Both the position numbers and the translations under genes were made by a program. From NCBI GenBank assembly GCA_031763025.1, contig JASSKH010000005.1, positions 4,606,092-4,670,091 of the forward strand: a DNA stretch of 64,000 nucleotides, in the 5' to 3' direction. Shown here one piece after another: positions 55,055 to 64,000 of this stretch; positions within the stretch are counted from its first letter, which is position 1, and every line of letters begins with the position of its first letter. The DNA is from Macrocystis pyrifera. Lineage: Eukaryota > Sar > Phaeophyceae > Laminariales > Laminariaceae. The notes beneath the pieces were generated by a model. That model worked only from the letters and a program-made list of their open reading frames with translations, did no database searches and was not told the origin of the DNA.

Positions 55055-57040
55055 ATTCTAATACTTCAGTGGATCTAGGAAGGGTTTCCGGTTTAAGACG
55101 CGGCAAATGACGTTACAGAGGCAGTTCCGGGTCAACCCCCGGAAAAAAAGGTATTTCGACGTCGTCAAGCAGGAGTACCGTCACTTTTCCTGATTTCTCC
55201 TTCCTCCGAGAGAACAAAAAAAGCCTTCTACGTTGTCAAGCAGGCGTACCGTCAGCTTTTCTTGATTTCTCGTTCCCCCCGGAGAACAAAAAAAGGCTTT
55301 TTACGTTGTCAAGCAGGAGAGTACCGTCAGTTTTTCTGATTTCTCCCTCCTGACTTCCATGCTGTGCCCTCTCCCTTTTCTAGTACCAAGAGTCAACCAT
55401 GGCTAAGGCATGACTACATTTTTAAGCGATAAGAGGGATCAGATGTTCGACCCCCAGGCCACCATGGGCTACGCTCGTCCAGGTGACAGCGTCCGAAGTA
55501 CGCAAACAGTTCGACGGGATGATATCAACACGCCCGTGGGGAGCCCACACGGCAAGGTTAACCTCCACATCATGCATGATGCACGCGTAGCTTGTTTTTG
55601 TGCCAAGGTGTCCACCCGATCCGAGAAATCGAGCTCGGGTCTCCGTCCTGTTCGTTCGTCGGTCGGTGTATAGGTGACGCGTTCTACGATAGAGGAGGTA
55701 GAACATTTCCGCAAAAATGTTTTCTGAATGACGGGGCTCCTTAACCCAAAATCGTCGGGATGTTGCCAATCTTGTTTCGAGAAATGACATAGTTGTATAC
55801 TTGGGGCCGTGGGATTATTCATCGGGATGCAATTTGTTTTTTGCTAAAGTCAGTTTCCGGGTGAGCTGTGGATGGAGCTCCTCAACCAAGTGAGGACCCT
55901 CAGAAAAATTAGGGTGAACCTCTATCGCAGAATGCCTCAGGTATGTTCGTTCGCTCGTCCGTTTGTTTGTTTGCTTTGCTTGATATGTTTGTTTGTGTTG
56001 TCATCTTGCGGTGGGAGGGCCTATTATTGTCGTTCTCCTCGTCCTATTTTTGTGCCACTTGGGGCTGGGATGTTGATGTTCACATCTACGTACTTGTTTC
56101 GGCTGTGCGTGAATATGTTCGTTCTAGATTTCGGCAACATTCGGTAACGACATACCAACAACCGTCGAGGGTATCGCCTGCCTGTCCTTTCTGGCCAACT
56201 ACCTGGTGGGGGTAGTACGTCGGGATGGGGGGATTCGGCGTCGAGGGCCGGGATGTAAGCGGTTCCCGGTGTTTTTGGAAGACATCGCCGAGTTCGTGGT
56301 TTAGCAAGGGGGTAAGTGGAGCGGCGCACTACCCTTAAGAAGACTTGGTACGAGGGTGAGGTAAGCGCGGCAGTCGCAGACGAGCTTTAGATCCCATGTG
56401 TTAACTCAATAGCTTTAGTCAGTATGCCATGTATTGTCAATTGCTTACTTGGTGTTAGGGTGGGGCCTTCGCTTCAACCGCGGGCCGAGCGTTTTCCAAT
56501 GTGTTATTTGACTTGAAAGAACTTGGTAAGAGCGCGAGACCGCCGCTGTAGACGCGACGTAGACGCGACGTAGTCCGTCGCGCGCACTTGGCGAAATGAA
56601 ATATGGAGATAAACCTCTCCTCGGAATGCTTTAAAAAAGGGGAAAGCGTGAAATAGGTACCAGACGCGCCCGAGCGTTCTTCCCGTAGGAGTTGCTGATA
56701 GAATACAGAACACTGGACAAACTTATACTTGAACACCACGCAGATACAATCCTGGAACAAGTTCGGAGTGCTTTCAATGACGTGACTGTACATAAGAAAT
56801 GACGAATAAGATGCGCGGGTGTCCAGGTAGGTTTTCCACAAGGACAGCATCAGCACGATATTGATTTTGCGGCGTATGCTCGTGTAGAGGGGGATTTTCC
56901 TAGACAGATACGAAGCCCGAGTAATACCCGCTCAGTCTTGGTTGGAGTAGAACCCTTGATGTGTTGTGTCCACCTTTTGGTTTTCGCGCGGCTTGCGTAC
57001 TTCGCCCAACCAGCTAGGATGGGTGCTACCACGGTATTCG
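55055..57040 (+). repeat. Diverged tandem array, unit 2
   Basis: X (55063-55640, frame with MFDPQATMGYARPGDSV), Y (55935-56385, ACAACCGTCGAGGGTATC; frame IACLSFLANYLVGVV), Z (56393-56535), W (56545-56970, CTCAGTCTTGGTTGG). Shorter than unit 1 because the extra segment after Z is missing. X begins after a pyrimidine-rich ...CTTCAGTGGA join resembling a splice acceptor, present in all three units. Confidence 0.7.
55145..55360 (+). repeat. Three-copy 78-bp tandem repeat inside unit 2
   Basis: TACGTTGTCAAGCAGG-GTACCGTCA and CTGATTTCTC-TTCC recur three times with AACAAAAAAAGGC-type spacers. Expands block X of unit 2 relative to units 1 and 3. Confidence 0.88.
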
Positions 57041-57640
57041 ATTATTTTTCAGTGGACTCAGACAAGGGTTTCCGGTTCAAGGGAGGCATACAGGGTAACG
57101 GGACCAATGATGGGGTCAACCGTCGGAGAAAGAAGCCTTCCTGCGGACTCAAGCAAGAAGATTGGCACCTTCTATGACCACTCCGTTTTTTTTTTTTCCT
57201 TCGTGCTTTGCCCTGTCCCCTTTTGTTAGTAGCACCGAGCGCCAGCTACGGCAGAAGCACGACTACCTTGGAGCGACAACATAGCTCATACGTGCGAACC
57301 CCAGGTCAAGGCCACCCTATATGGACTACGCTCACCCAGGTAGCAGTCTATCCATCAACTCGACAAACTTCGGCGTGGCGATATGCGAAGTGCCATTGGA
57401 TTATCGCATAAGCTAGGGTCGGCCCGGCACGACAATAACACAAACGTTTATAGGATGGCACTACGATGCCCGTGACCAAGCCCACACGACGAGGGTGCCC
57501 TCCAGATTATTTACGATACCGGCACGCAGGTTGTGCTTGTAACAGTCGGTGACGTATCTGAACATACCAGCAGTGGCGGTGACGGCAGCTGGGGCAGCGC
57601 GGTTACGGATTGGCCCGAAAAGACACCAGGCCAAACAGAC
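57041..57640 (+). repeat. Diverged tandem array, unit 3 (block X only)
   Basis: Starts CAGTGGACTCAGACAAGGG; frame VDSDKGFRFKGG; later CTACGGCAGAAGCACGACTACC and TGGACTACGCTCACCCAGG. A frame further on reads LQIIYDTGTQVVLVTVGDV, aligning with VNLHIMHDARVACF of unit 2. The array stops matching near 57640. Confidence 0.65.
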
Positions 57641-59996
57641 CAAGCTTGAAGAGTGACTCTTTCCGGAGCGCCAAATATGTATCTATCTAGCAGCTGCAAG
57701 AAATAATCTAACTGCAATGATGGGCGCGTGTATCCCAGAAGCATGGTACAGTTCTAAACAGGCACGCGGCGAGGACCGCCGGCGGTCACCGTACGGATCC
57801 CGCAGTCAGACCGAGGGCAGGCAGTGGCGATAGAAACGGAAGCATATTACCATACGATACGAGTAGGTGACAACGAACTGCTGTAGGTCGGCGCGGGGTC
57901 AAGGTGCCGCCCATGGGGGAGAAAGTCGGGGTTGACTGCTACGAAAACAGTCTTTGAATATATATATATGTGTGTGTTCCACGTATACAGGAGGAAAACT
58001 TCCCAGAATATTCCTCGAATTTCCGATCATGCGGAGTTGGGAAGTCTACCGGAGAACGGAAGTGAACAAGAACGCCAGGGTGGTTTTTATAGCTTACTTC
58101 GTGCATAGTCATGAAACTCGTCGAAATCGTCGTCTGTGACGGGGTGGTGGCAGCGGTGATGGTAGAGCAGCGTAGTGTATTGAGCTGTGTGGTGGCACTG
58201 TTCGGCTTGAGAAACACCCGACGAAAAAGCCCATATTCTTCGAATATACTAGCAGGAATATTCGCGGTAAGGGAAGTGAACCCACCAGCTAAAATACGCA
58301 ACAGTACACCCCCCTTTTTAGTGCATGTTTGGTGATGTGGTGGGGTTTTCACAGCTCGAGATCGGTTGAAAGAAAAATCGGTAGATCAGGTTGTTCGCGG
58401 ATATCGGGAGATTATATGTACCTGGTAGGCACTATCGAAAAACTTTTTTTGGGAACTTCAGACGGCAGCACTTTTGGGCCAAACCAATCATGACTGACGA
58501 GGAGGTTCTTCGAGGACACTGAAGAATTGAATTGCCTATAAACTATCGCTGGAAGACAAACTCGGGTTTACCACTGGTTTTCGATCATGTTGTCAAGTAT
58601 TCGGGTCTGAGTGATAGCACCTTCCTGGTTTCAAGTCATTCGGGTAATGCAGTAGTTTATTTTTTTTTTTATGTGTGGATGGTGTGATTGGAAAGCGCGC
58701 TGCACGTTGTCAGATGGCGAACGGAAAGAAAAAAAAAGAAATAATAAGATATACCTATGTTCTATACGCCATGCTTATCGGGGGTGGAGAGCATTGTTCA
58801 TCGCCCTGAAGGCCAGGTTCCGGGGTGGGTTTTAGAACTCCCTCAGCGACGAGCCTGATCAACATTAGGTGCACCCTCACCTTCCGTACCACGTATCAAC
58901 GGCCGCAAGCAATAGCACGACATGGGCGAAGCCATGATTGTTAGCTACACCAGCTATCGAGGCCAGTCAACCTATTCGACGATTCGTTTTCTAGAGCCCT
59001 CACCGCCCCTTCCCCCTCCGACGGTTATAGTGGACTTCCTCCCCACGGCTGGAACGGGGGCTAGCGATGTTCACCGATAGCTCCCGCGCGCCTCTCCTCT
59101 CGCCCCGCCCACTCGTCCCCTGCGATACCGGCTCGCGAAAGGTGTCATTGCCACTCTCAATCGAAGAAAGAACAAAAGTCGGCGGCGGCTCCGTCTTTTC
59201 ACTGGCCGCGCGTCACCGTCGACTACTACACCACATTTTCTCCACGCCAAGTTATACGGTAGACAAGGGGGAGCGGGGTGGGGTAACTCTGGTTATTGCA
59301 ACGGTGTGTATGCCGGCATATGGTTTCTAAGATGAGGAGGCGGCCTGTATCTAATGTATCTCGCACACCCCACAACAAAGCGACATTTTTCGTTGATAAG
59401 AAAGGTGCACTCAACCCGATACACAAGCCTAAGAGCTAGCTATATGTGTATATGGGTCCACCACGAATCATGCTGCAAAGCACAAGCGGGATTGCAAACA
59501 AGGGGGGGAGTTCCACACGTTGAAGAGCCACCCAGGACCCAGGCAAAACCTTTTTTTTTTAAGCCTACTGTAACAGTTCCCGCCTCCATCCTGGGGGAGA
59601 AAAATACCCTTTCTTCGACTCCCCTTCCTCTCGATCGTGGGCTGTTCTTTTAACATCTCCGGCGCTACGTTGGTTGGTCCGTCAATTTTAACGTCCACTC
59701 CCGTCCGACCGTGACCCTTTTCGTGCCGCACTATATACTTACTGTACATTAGCGTAAATCAAGTCTGACTCTAATTTCAAGCTGTTTTGTCCTCGAAACG
59801 GGAACGCCGTTCTGAAGAGGATAAGGTCCATACGTAGTAGAAACAAACAGGCACGATTTTCGGAGACTTGGAGAACGAAAAAGCACTCTCACGGGTCACA
59901 GCTGTGGTTGGGCGTATGGTTTGGTGCAACACGGCTTCCTCGGCCTTTCTTCTTTTTCTGTAGTTGTGAGGTATTTTGGCGTTGGAGTGAAACTAT
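57641..59996. other. Unassigned stretch
   Basis: A 137-codon minus frame (57939-58352, GGFTSLTANIPASIFEEYG) is the best candidate but has no recognised domain. 58590-58712 repeats 43992-44110. TACCTGGTA at 58419. Confidence 0.4.
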
Positions 59997-60100
59997 TTCG
60001 GGAGCCCATAGTAAATAGGACTAAATATTGTTAGTAAAAATAGGTAAACATATAGGTTATTGTGTGTGCCGTAGGTCCTACTTACTGTGGACCCCCGTAA
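59997..60100 (+). mobile_element. MITE family 1, copy 17
   Basis: Left end TTCGGGAGCCCATAGTAAAT, right end CTTACTGTGGACCCCCGTAA then TACTG. Full length, modestly diverged. Confidence 0.88.
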
Positions 60101-60219
60101 TACTGCTGTCGGATGGACGGCTTGCACGCGATAACATCAATTTTCCTTGATTTAAGCGTCTTTCGTTTCGGTTTCTTCGTCTCTCTGTTTACGATAGACG
60201 CGCGCTGCACATTTTTTAT

Positions 60220-60385
60220 CGGATGGCGGAAACACGATGGTAATGATGACATCAAAACGCCTTGCTTTTCTGAAGGTAAGACATTGTGCGGAGGTCGCCT
60301 TTTTGTTTCAGTCTGATTGATGGCTTGCTATGTTCCGTGTTAGGCAGCCCGCAGACGTCGTGGAAACTGCACGGAATATAAATAT
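60220..60385 (+). repeat. Repeated unit with intron-like interval, copy 1
   Basis: GATGACATCAAAACGCCTTG, CTGAAG|GTAAGACATT...TGTTAG|GCAGCCCGCAGACGTCG. The GT...AG interval is about 68 bp. The same exon-like edges occur in the copy at 61684-61835. Confidence 0.55.
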
Positions 60386-60571
60386 ATGTATAGATATATG
60401 TCATACTACTGATATTCAGAGACCGTCATTCCGAAGTGTCGTTGCAATTGATTGCCCTTACGTCCGCCATGTCTCTCGGCGGGTGCGTCTAGTCACAGTC
60501 GCATCGAACCTACGTTAGTTTCAAGTACATCGCAACCCACGGTAGGTAGTGAGTAGTGCACCGTATCTCAG

Positions 60572-60763
60572 GTGCCTGTAATTGCTTGCTGTAACAAATA
60601 TATCTGTACACCGTGCCGTATCAAGCGTGGTAGGATCTGCCAACGTATGGCTCGTGACCCTATCACGGAGGCACCAAGAAGTAGGTTTTTCGTGCCCATT
60701 TTCCCCAAACCTAAAAGTCGAGGAACAAATGGGATGAGGGGGAGAGGACCAAGCGAAACGTAG
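60572..60763 (+). CDS. Short hypothetical frame
   Basis: 63 codons with four cysteines near the start (NKYICTPCRIKRGRICQRMA), basic and Pro-rich to the end. No family recognised; the arrangement is not a clear zinc finger. Confidence 0.15.
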   Translation: MPVIACCNKYICTPCRIKRGRICQRMARDPITEAPRSRFFVPIFPKPKSRGTNGMRGRGPSET

Positions 60764-61214
60764 AGAACATGCCGACTGTGGCAGACGTTATGCGTGCTTC
60801 GTTAGGCGAAAGCGTATGGTAACTACGGTGGGGGTAGGGCTGCGGTTTCTGGGAAATATAGTGTGGGAGACCGCCTACATAAAAGCTCCGCCTTTGTCGC
60901 CCCTCAAACACGACATGAGCGTATGTTAGCTCTGGAAGAACCGCACGGAGACACGCTTCAACACTGCGTGCCGACAACCAGGTAAACGTGTTCCGGGTGC
61001 ATCACACCGCGATCGCATACCTCAGCGCCGTATCGTAATCGGAGGGGTATGGAAAATCGTACACGACGTTCCCACGGGACAACCAACGGTAGCAGAACCC
61101 CTGCTCAACTAGGCTACAAGTTTGGGGACAATATGGAATAGAAGGCACCCGCAAAAAGAAGCATCAAACGAACGACGACATTGAGATAAGAGAAGGGTCA
61201 ACAAGTATGGGTGT

Positions 61215-61589
61215 GATATCATGCCGCAGGAGGGAGATGCCTCATTGATCCCAAACTATGTACGAATTAACGTACGACGCGATGTTACAACAGTAATCTG
61301 GAACAGAAAAGAGGGGACGCCAGCAGGGTGGATCCCTTTTCGGGAAAGCCTCATTGTTGTATGGGGAGACATTGATCGAGTGTCACTCCGTGAGCGATAT
61401 CGCAGCTCTACAACAGCACGACAAAGTAGAAAGAGGCTAGGAAAAAACAGACCATCCCGCCCGCCCATCGTTGGTAGCGAGGTGTACCGTCGACAACGAC
61501 ATCCGTTTTGTCAGTGTTTATTTTCCCGGGGTACCTATTCTCTGCGACGAGGTGCCGCATTGATTACCAGACAATCAACGCGGGAGTAG
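61215..61589 (+). CDS. Hypothetical 122-codon frame in the repeated region
   Basis: Begins near MPQEGDASLIPNYVRINVRR and ends at TAG. Its first 80 bp recur at 61620-61685 (CCTCATTGATCCCAAACTAT, CGATGTTACAACAGTAAT). No recognised domain; Arg-rich. Confidence 0.3.
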   Translation, partial: DIMPQEGDASLIPNYVRINVRRDVTTVIWNRKEGTPAGWIPFRESLIVVWGDIDRVSLRERYRSSTTARQSRKRLGKNRPSRPPIVGSEVYRRQRHPFCQCLFSRGTYSLRRGAALITRQSTRE

Positions 61590-61619
61590 TAACCCTGGGT
61601 GAGAGTCTCCGGCTGGTCG

Positions 61620-61975
61620 CTGCAGGAGGCCTCATTGATCCCAAACTATACACGAATCAACGTACGATGCGATGTTACAACAGTAATGATGACATCAAAA
61701 CGCCTTGCTTTTCTGAAGGTAAATACGTTGGGCGGACGTCGCCTTTTGGTTTCGGTCTGATGGCTTGCTGTGCTCCGAGTCAGGCAGCCCGCAGACGTCG
61801 CAATCGCTCCGTGTCGGCACAGGCACGGAGCGAACTGGTCCACATCGACAACCCTTGTAGATCAGAGGTGGGACGGATTTCTGAAGATAGAGACGGTTGC
61901 TCAAGAAAAAAAGAGAGCGCAAACGCGGCGCTACTTTCAAGCCTTGCTCTGGAGGATACACGAGAAAAGTGAGCA
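61620..61975 (+). repeat. Repeated unit with intron-like interval, copy 2
   Basis: CTGAAG|GTAAATACG...CGAGTCAG|GCAGCCCGCAGACGTCG, interval about 63 bp. If spliced, both sides are in phase 0 in the frame MMTSKRLAFLK then AARRRRNRSVSAQ. Alternatively it is read through. Not recognised as a known protein. Confidence 0.5.
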
Positions 61976-62184
61976 TCAACTGCTGATGGATCTGTTCCGT
62001 GGCGTTTTGCATCCCGCTCCGCTTTTCACACCACTTCCCTAGGTTCTGCGAGACTGGAGAACACCGCTTTCAACGTTCTCACTGCCATGGAACGCCGGAC
62101 AAACACCTGGCGTCAATAAAACGAGCAAAAACTTGACGTGCTGTGCTCCGTGTATACGACACGACATTATTGTTCTGGACACTA

Positions 62185-62288
62185 TTACGGGGGACCACAG
62201 TTAATAGGACCTACGGTACACATAAAAACCTATATATTTACCTATTTTTACTAACAATATTAAGTGCTATTAACTATGGACCCCCGTA
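62185..62288 (-). mobile_element. MITE family 1, copy 18
   Basis: CACTA|TTACGGGGGACCACAGT...ACTATGGACCCCCGTAG|TAAC. Near consensus. Confidence 0.9.
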
Positions 62289-62428
62289 GTAACAAACGCA
62301 GGAAAAACAGCAAGCCATCACAACAGTCTGCTGTAGAACGCTGGCGGACCTGCTCCGGGGTATACCCTGGACGAACGTACAGAAACAACGGAAGTGTTGG
62401 GGGAGAGCTTTCGACCATGCGCGTGACC

Positions 62429-62454
62429 GGGGGGGGGGGGGGGGGGGGGGGGGG
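62429..62454. repeat. Poly-G tract (26 bases)
   Basis: A second G run of 17 lies at 62647-62663. Between them is GC-rich DNA without a recognised gene. The text after this run (CAATTGTTGCTTGCCTT, CCATTGACCACGCATCCCTTTC) resembles 9730-9775. Confidence 0.9.
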
Positions 62455-62880
62455 TACTCTCAATTGTTGCTTGCCTTGTAGGTCATTTGGCCATTGACCA
62501 CGCATCCCTTTCGGGACGGCGGGGTTAGTCTGCGCTATTTTGGTGGGCGTTTTCGTCAGTCGATTGTGATGAGGAGCTGAAAAGGGAAGAAGCAATCTCG
62601 CGCGAGTCACTCGGTCCGCGCTGTTCTCTGAAGCCTGCGGGATAGAGGGGGGGGGGGGGGGGGTAGACTTTTCCGGAAAGTAGAGGGAGGGAGAGATAAG
62701 CAAAGAGATCACATCCGCGGCTGGGGCACGAACGTCGTCACTACTGCGAAGCTTAAGCAGGACGGGGGCACACTCAAGAATGCCACCACATATGGTCACG
62801 GTGAGCGCAAGCATGCCTGCTTTAATAGGTTTCGTGTAATGTTTCTGCAGCTGTTACTAGTGTAGTATCTATCTACCCTC

Positions 62881-62903
62881 TAGTACTACTACTACTGCTG
62901 CTG

Positions 62904-62979
<76 letters not shown>

Positions 62980-63027
62980 CACTACTACTACTGCTACTAC
63001 TAACTACTACTACTACTGCTACTACTG

Positions 63028-63059
<32 letters not shown>

Positions 63060-63110
63060 GCTACTACTGCTACTACTGCTACTACTGCTGCTGCTGCACT
63101 ACCACCACCC
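62881..63110. repeat. TAC/CTA trinucleotide microsatellite
   Basis: Some 230 bp of CTA/TAC triplets with GCT interruptions toward the right. On the minus strand it reads as AGT/GTA and gives Ser- or Val-rich frames that are not genes. Confidence 0.97.
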
Positions 63111-63388
63111 CTGTCACTAGACAAGCCTTGGCTGGTCCATACCAGGTATGTGGCATCGCCTATGAACGTTACTATTGTGTTCATGCTGCATGTCGTCTAA
63201 AGGGAAAAAATACTGAATACAGCAGTATGGTCCCTCTTGAGACTTCAGACAGAGATACGGACCAGTGAAAAATTGACGGTTACAGCAGCGGCCACCGTGT
63301 TGTCGGAGGACTGTACACTGGGTGGTTTCCGAGATGCAGCGGTATAAATCGTTTGGCACAGGCGCCACAAGGCGCTCTACGCTAGAGG

Positions 63389-63673
63389 TTGACCCTATTT
63401 TTTTCTGAGGGTCCTATGCCCCCCCCCCCAAGTTATTTGCAAGATGAGGAATTCAACGGGGACAAACGCATGAATACGTCTGATGCCTGGAGTGTATGGA
63501 GCGCGCACTTCCTTAACGCTACAGATATCCACACGATCATCCTTCAATTGGCGCTCGGCAAGGATGCCCGTGGTAGTTTAGAAACTTCTTGTTTTCCCCC
63601 AAACGTGGTGCGATGCCTCTATATCGTTGAACGCCTCCAACGTGATCCTACCCGTACTGGTTTTTGGCGCTGA
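63389..63673 (+). CDS. Hypothetical 94-codon frame
   Basis: Contains NTSDAWSVWSAHFLNATD and IILQLALGKDARGSLET and ends in TGA at 63671-63673. The composition looks protein-like, but no family is recognised and it overlaps the repeat shared with 30834. Confidence 0.25.
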   Translation: MTLFFSEGPMPPPPSYLQDEEFNGDKRMNTSDAWSVWSAHFLNATDIHTIILQLALGKDARGSLETSCFPPNVVRCLYIVERLQRDPTRTGFWR

Positions 63674-63740
63674 CGCTGCTCCTAGTAGTAGACGGTTGAT
63701 AGACACCAAAGTTACCGACCATTATTTTTGGTCGCTATTG
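63664..63740 (+). repeat. Short repeat shared with 30834-30910
   Basis: GGCGCTGACGCTGCTC, TAGACGGTT, GACACCAAAGTTACC and TTGGTCGCTAT align with the earlier locus; here the gap AGTAGT is added. Confidence 0.65.
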
Positions 63741-63914
63741 AGGGGTCCCAACGGGGTTATCAGCAGCTCGAGAGCCCCCGCCTCCCCCCCCCCCAACCAA
63801 TCGTAAAAAAAGAAACGCGACATTGACACGGTCTTCTGCGCGTTGAAAAATTCGCGTATATACTCTAGCACTTACAAAAAACAGCCTTTTTCATAGAAAC
63901 CGAGCGGGTCTTTG

Positions 63915-64000
63915 GTCGATGTTTCGCTACGCGATGTCATGCATGGTCGTAGCCGTACGTACGATCATAGACCCTCGCACCCCTACAATGCCGGAGCGGA
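63915..64000 (-). repeat. Partial inverted copy of the 536-bp repeat
   Basis: In reverse it reads TCCGGCATTGTAGGGGTGCG, AGGGTCTATGATCGT and CGACCATGCATGACAT, the same block as at positions 85-150 and 29930-29990. The copy continues past the window. Confidence 0.75.

Noticed and set aside
60970-61215. Possible further exon between repeated units
   Set aside because: No frame, splice pair or repeat match that stands out.
2156-63148. TACC(A/T)GGTA as splice donors or as CCWGG methylation sites
   Set aside because: The motif is found in both forms, far from coding sequence, with no matching acceptors. Dcm-type methylation is bacterial and would not explain the added TA.
62873-63184. Ser/Val-rich 103-codon minus frame
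   Set aside because: Produced by the TAC/CTA microsatellite.

Overview
The window looks like nuclear DNA of a eukaryote with a gene-poor, repeat-rich genome. Long introns with GT-AG borders, poly(A)-tailed tRNA-derived SINEs, LINE fragments, a DIRS-type element, palindromic MITEs and guanine runs of up to 65 bases all point this way. The retroelement families resemble those I associate with stramenopile algae such as brown algae. That assignment rests on recognition only and is weak.

Only one host gene is recognised with confidence. It is a four-exon major facilitator superfamily (MFS) transporter of the MFSD4/Naglt1-like type on the minus strand (24820 down to 7228). All exon joins are phase 0 and give a 478-residue protein with about 12 membrane segments. 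Its first intron is 13,580 bp and carries MITEs, SINEs, LINE pieces and a T-rich repeat family. Its promoter side (24.8-26.4 kb) holds a 236-bp tandem duplication.

Layout. 0-2.3 kb: MITEs and an LTR-like repeat. 2.7-3.4 kb: two SINEs. 3.4-7.2 kb: unassigned, low-complexity DNA. 7.2-24.8 kb: transporter gene with mobile elements in its introns. 26.4-28.8 kb: T-rich repeat and a 5'-truncated LINE. 29.5-30.6 kb: 536-bp tandem repeat that recurs at both window edges. 31.9-34.65 kb: decayed DIRS-like element. 35.1-35.4 kb: SINE. 37.6-38.6 kb: second LINE. 39.5-43.6 kb: decayed reverse-transcriptase element with a C-terminal nuclease-like domain. 44.4-51.5 kb: mostly unassigned, with foldbacks and small tandem repeats. 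52.2-57.6 kb: tandem array of diverged 2-3 kb units. 60-62 kb: a diverged repeated unit that keeps an intron-like interval. 62.9-63.1 kb: long TAC/CTA microsatellite.

The main new observation is a pair of over-represented palindromic micro-motifs. CTATTAATAG is what remains if the abundant TTACGGGGG-ended MITE leaves a CTA/TAG site and deposits TT+AA. One copy sits exactly where sister repeats have the empty TA. TACC(A/T)GGTA occurs 19 times, and comparison with sister repeats shows it as CC(A/T)GG plus a duplicated TA inserted at a TA. Both look like excision footprints of TA-targeting transposons, the second from an element not seen here. All counts and alignments were made by eye.
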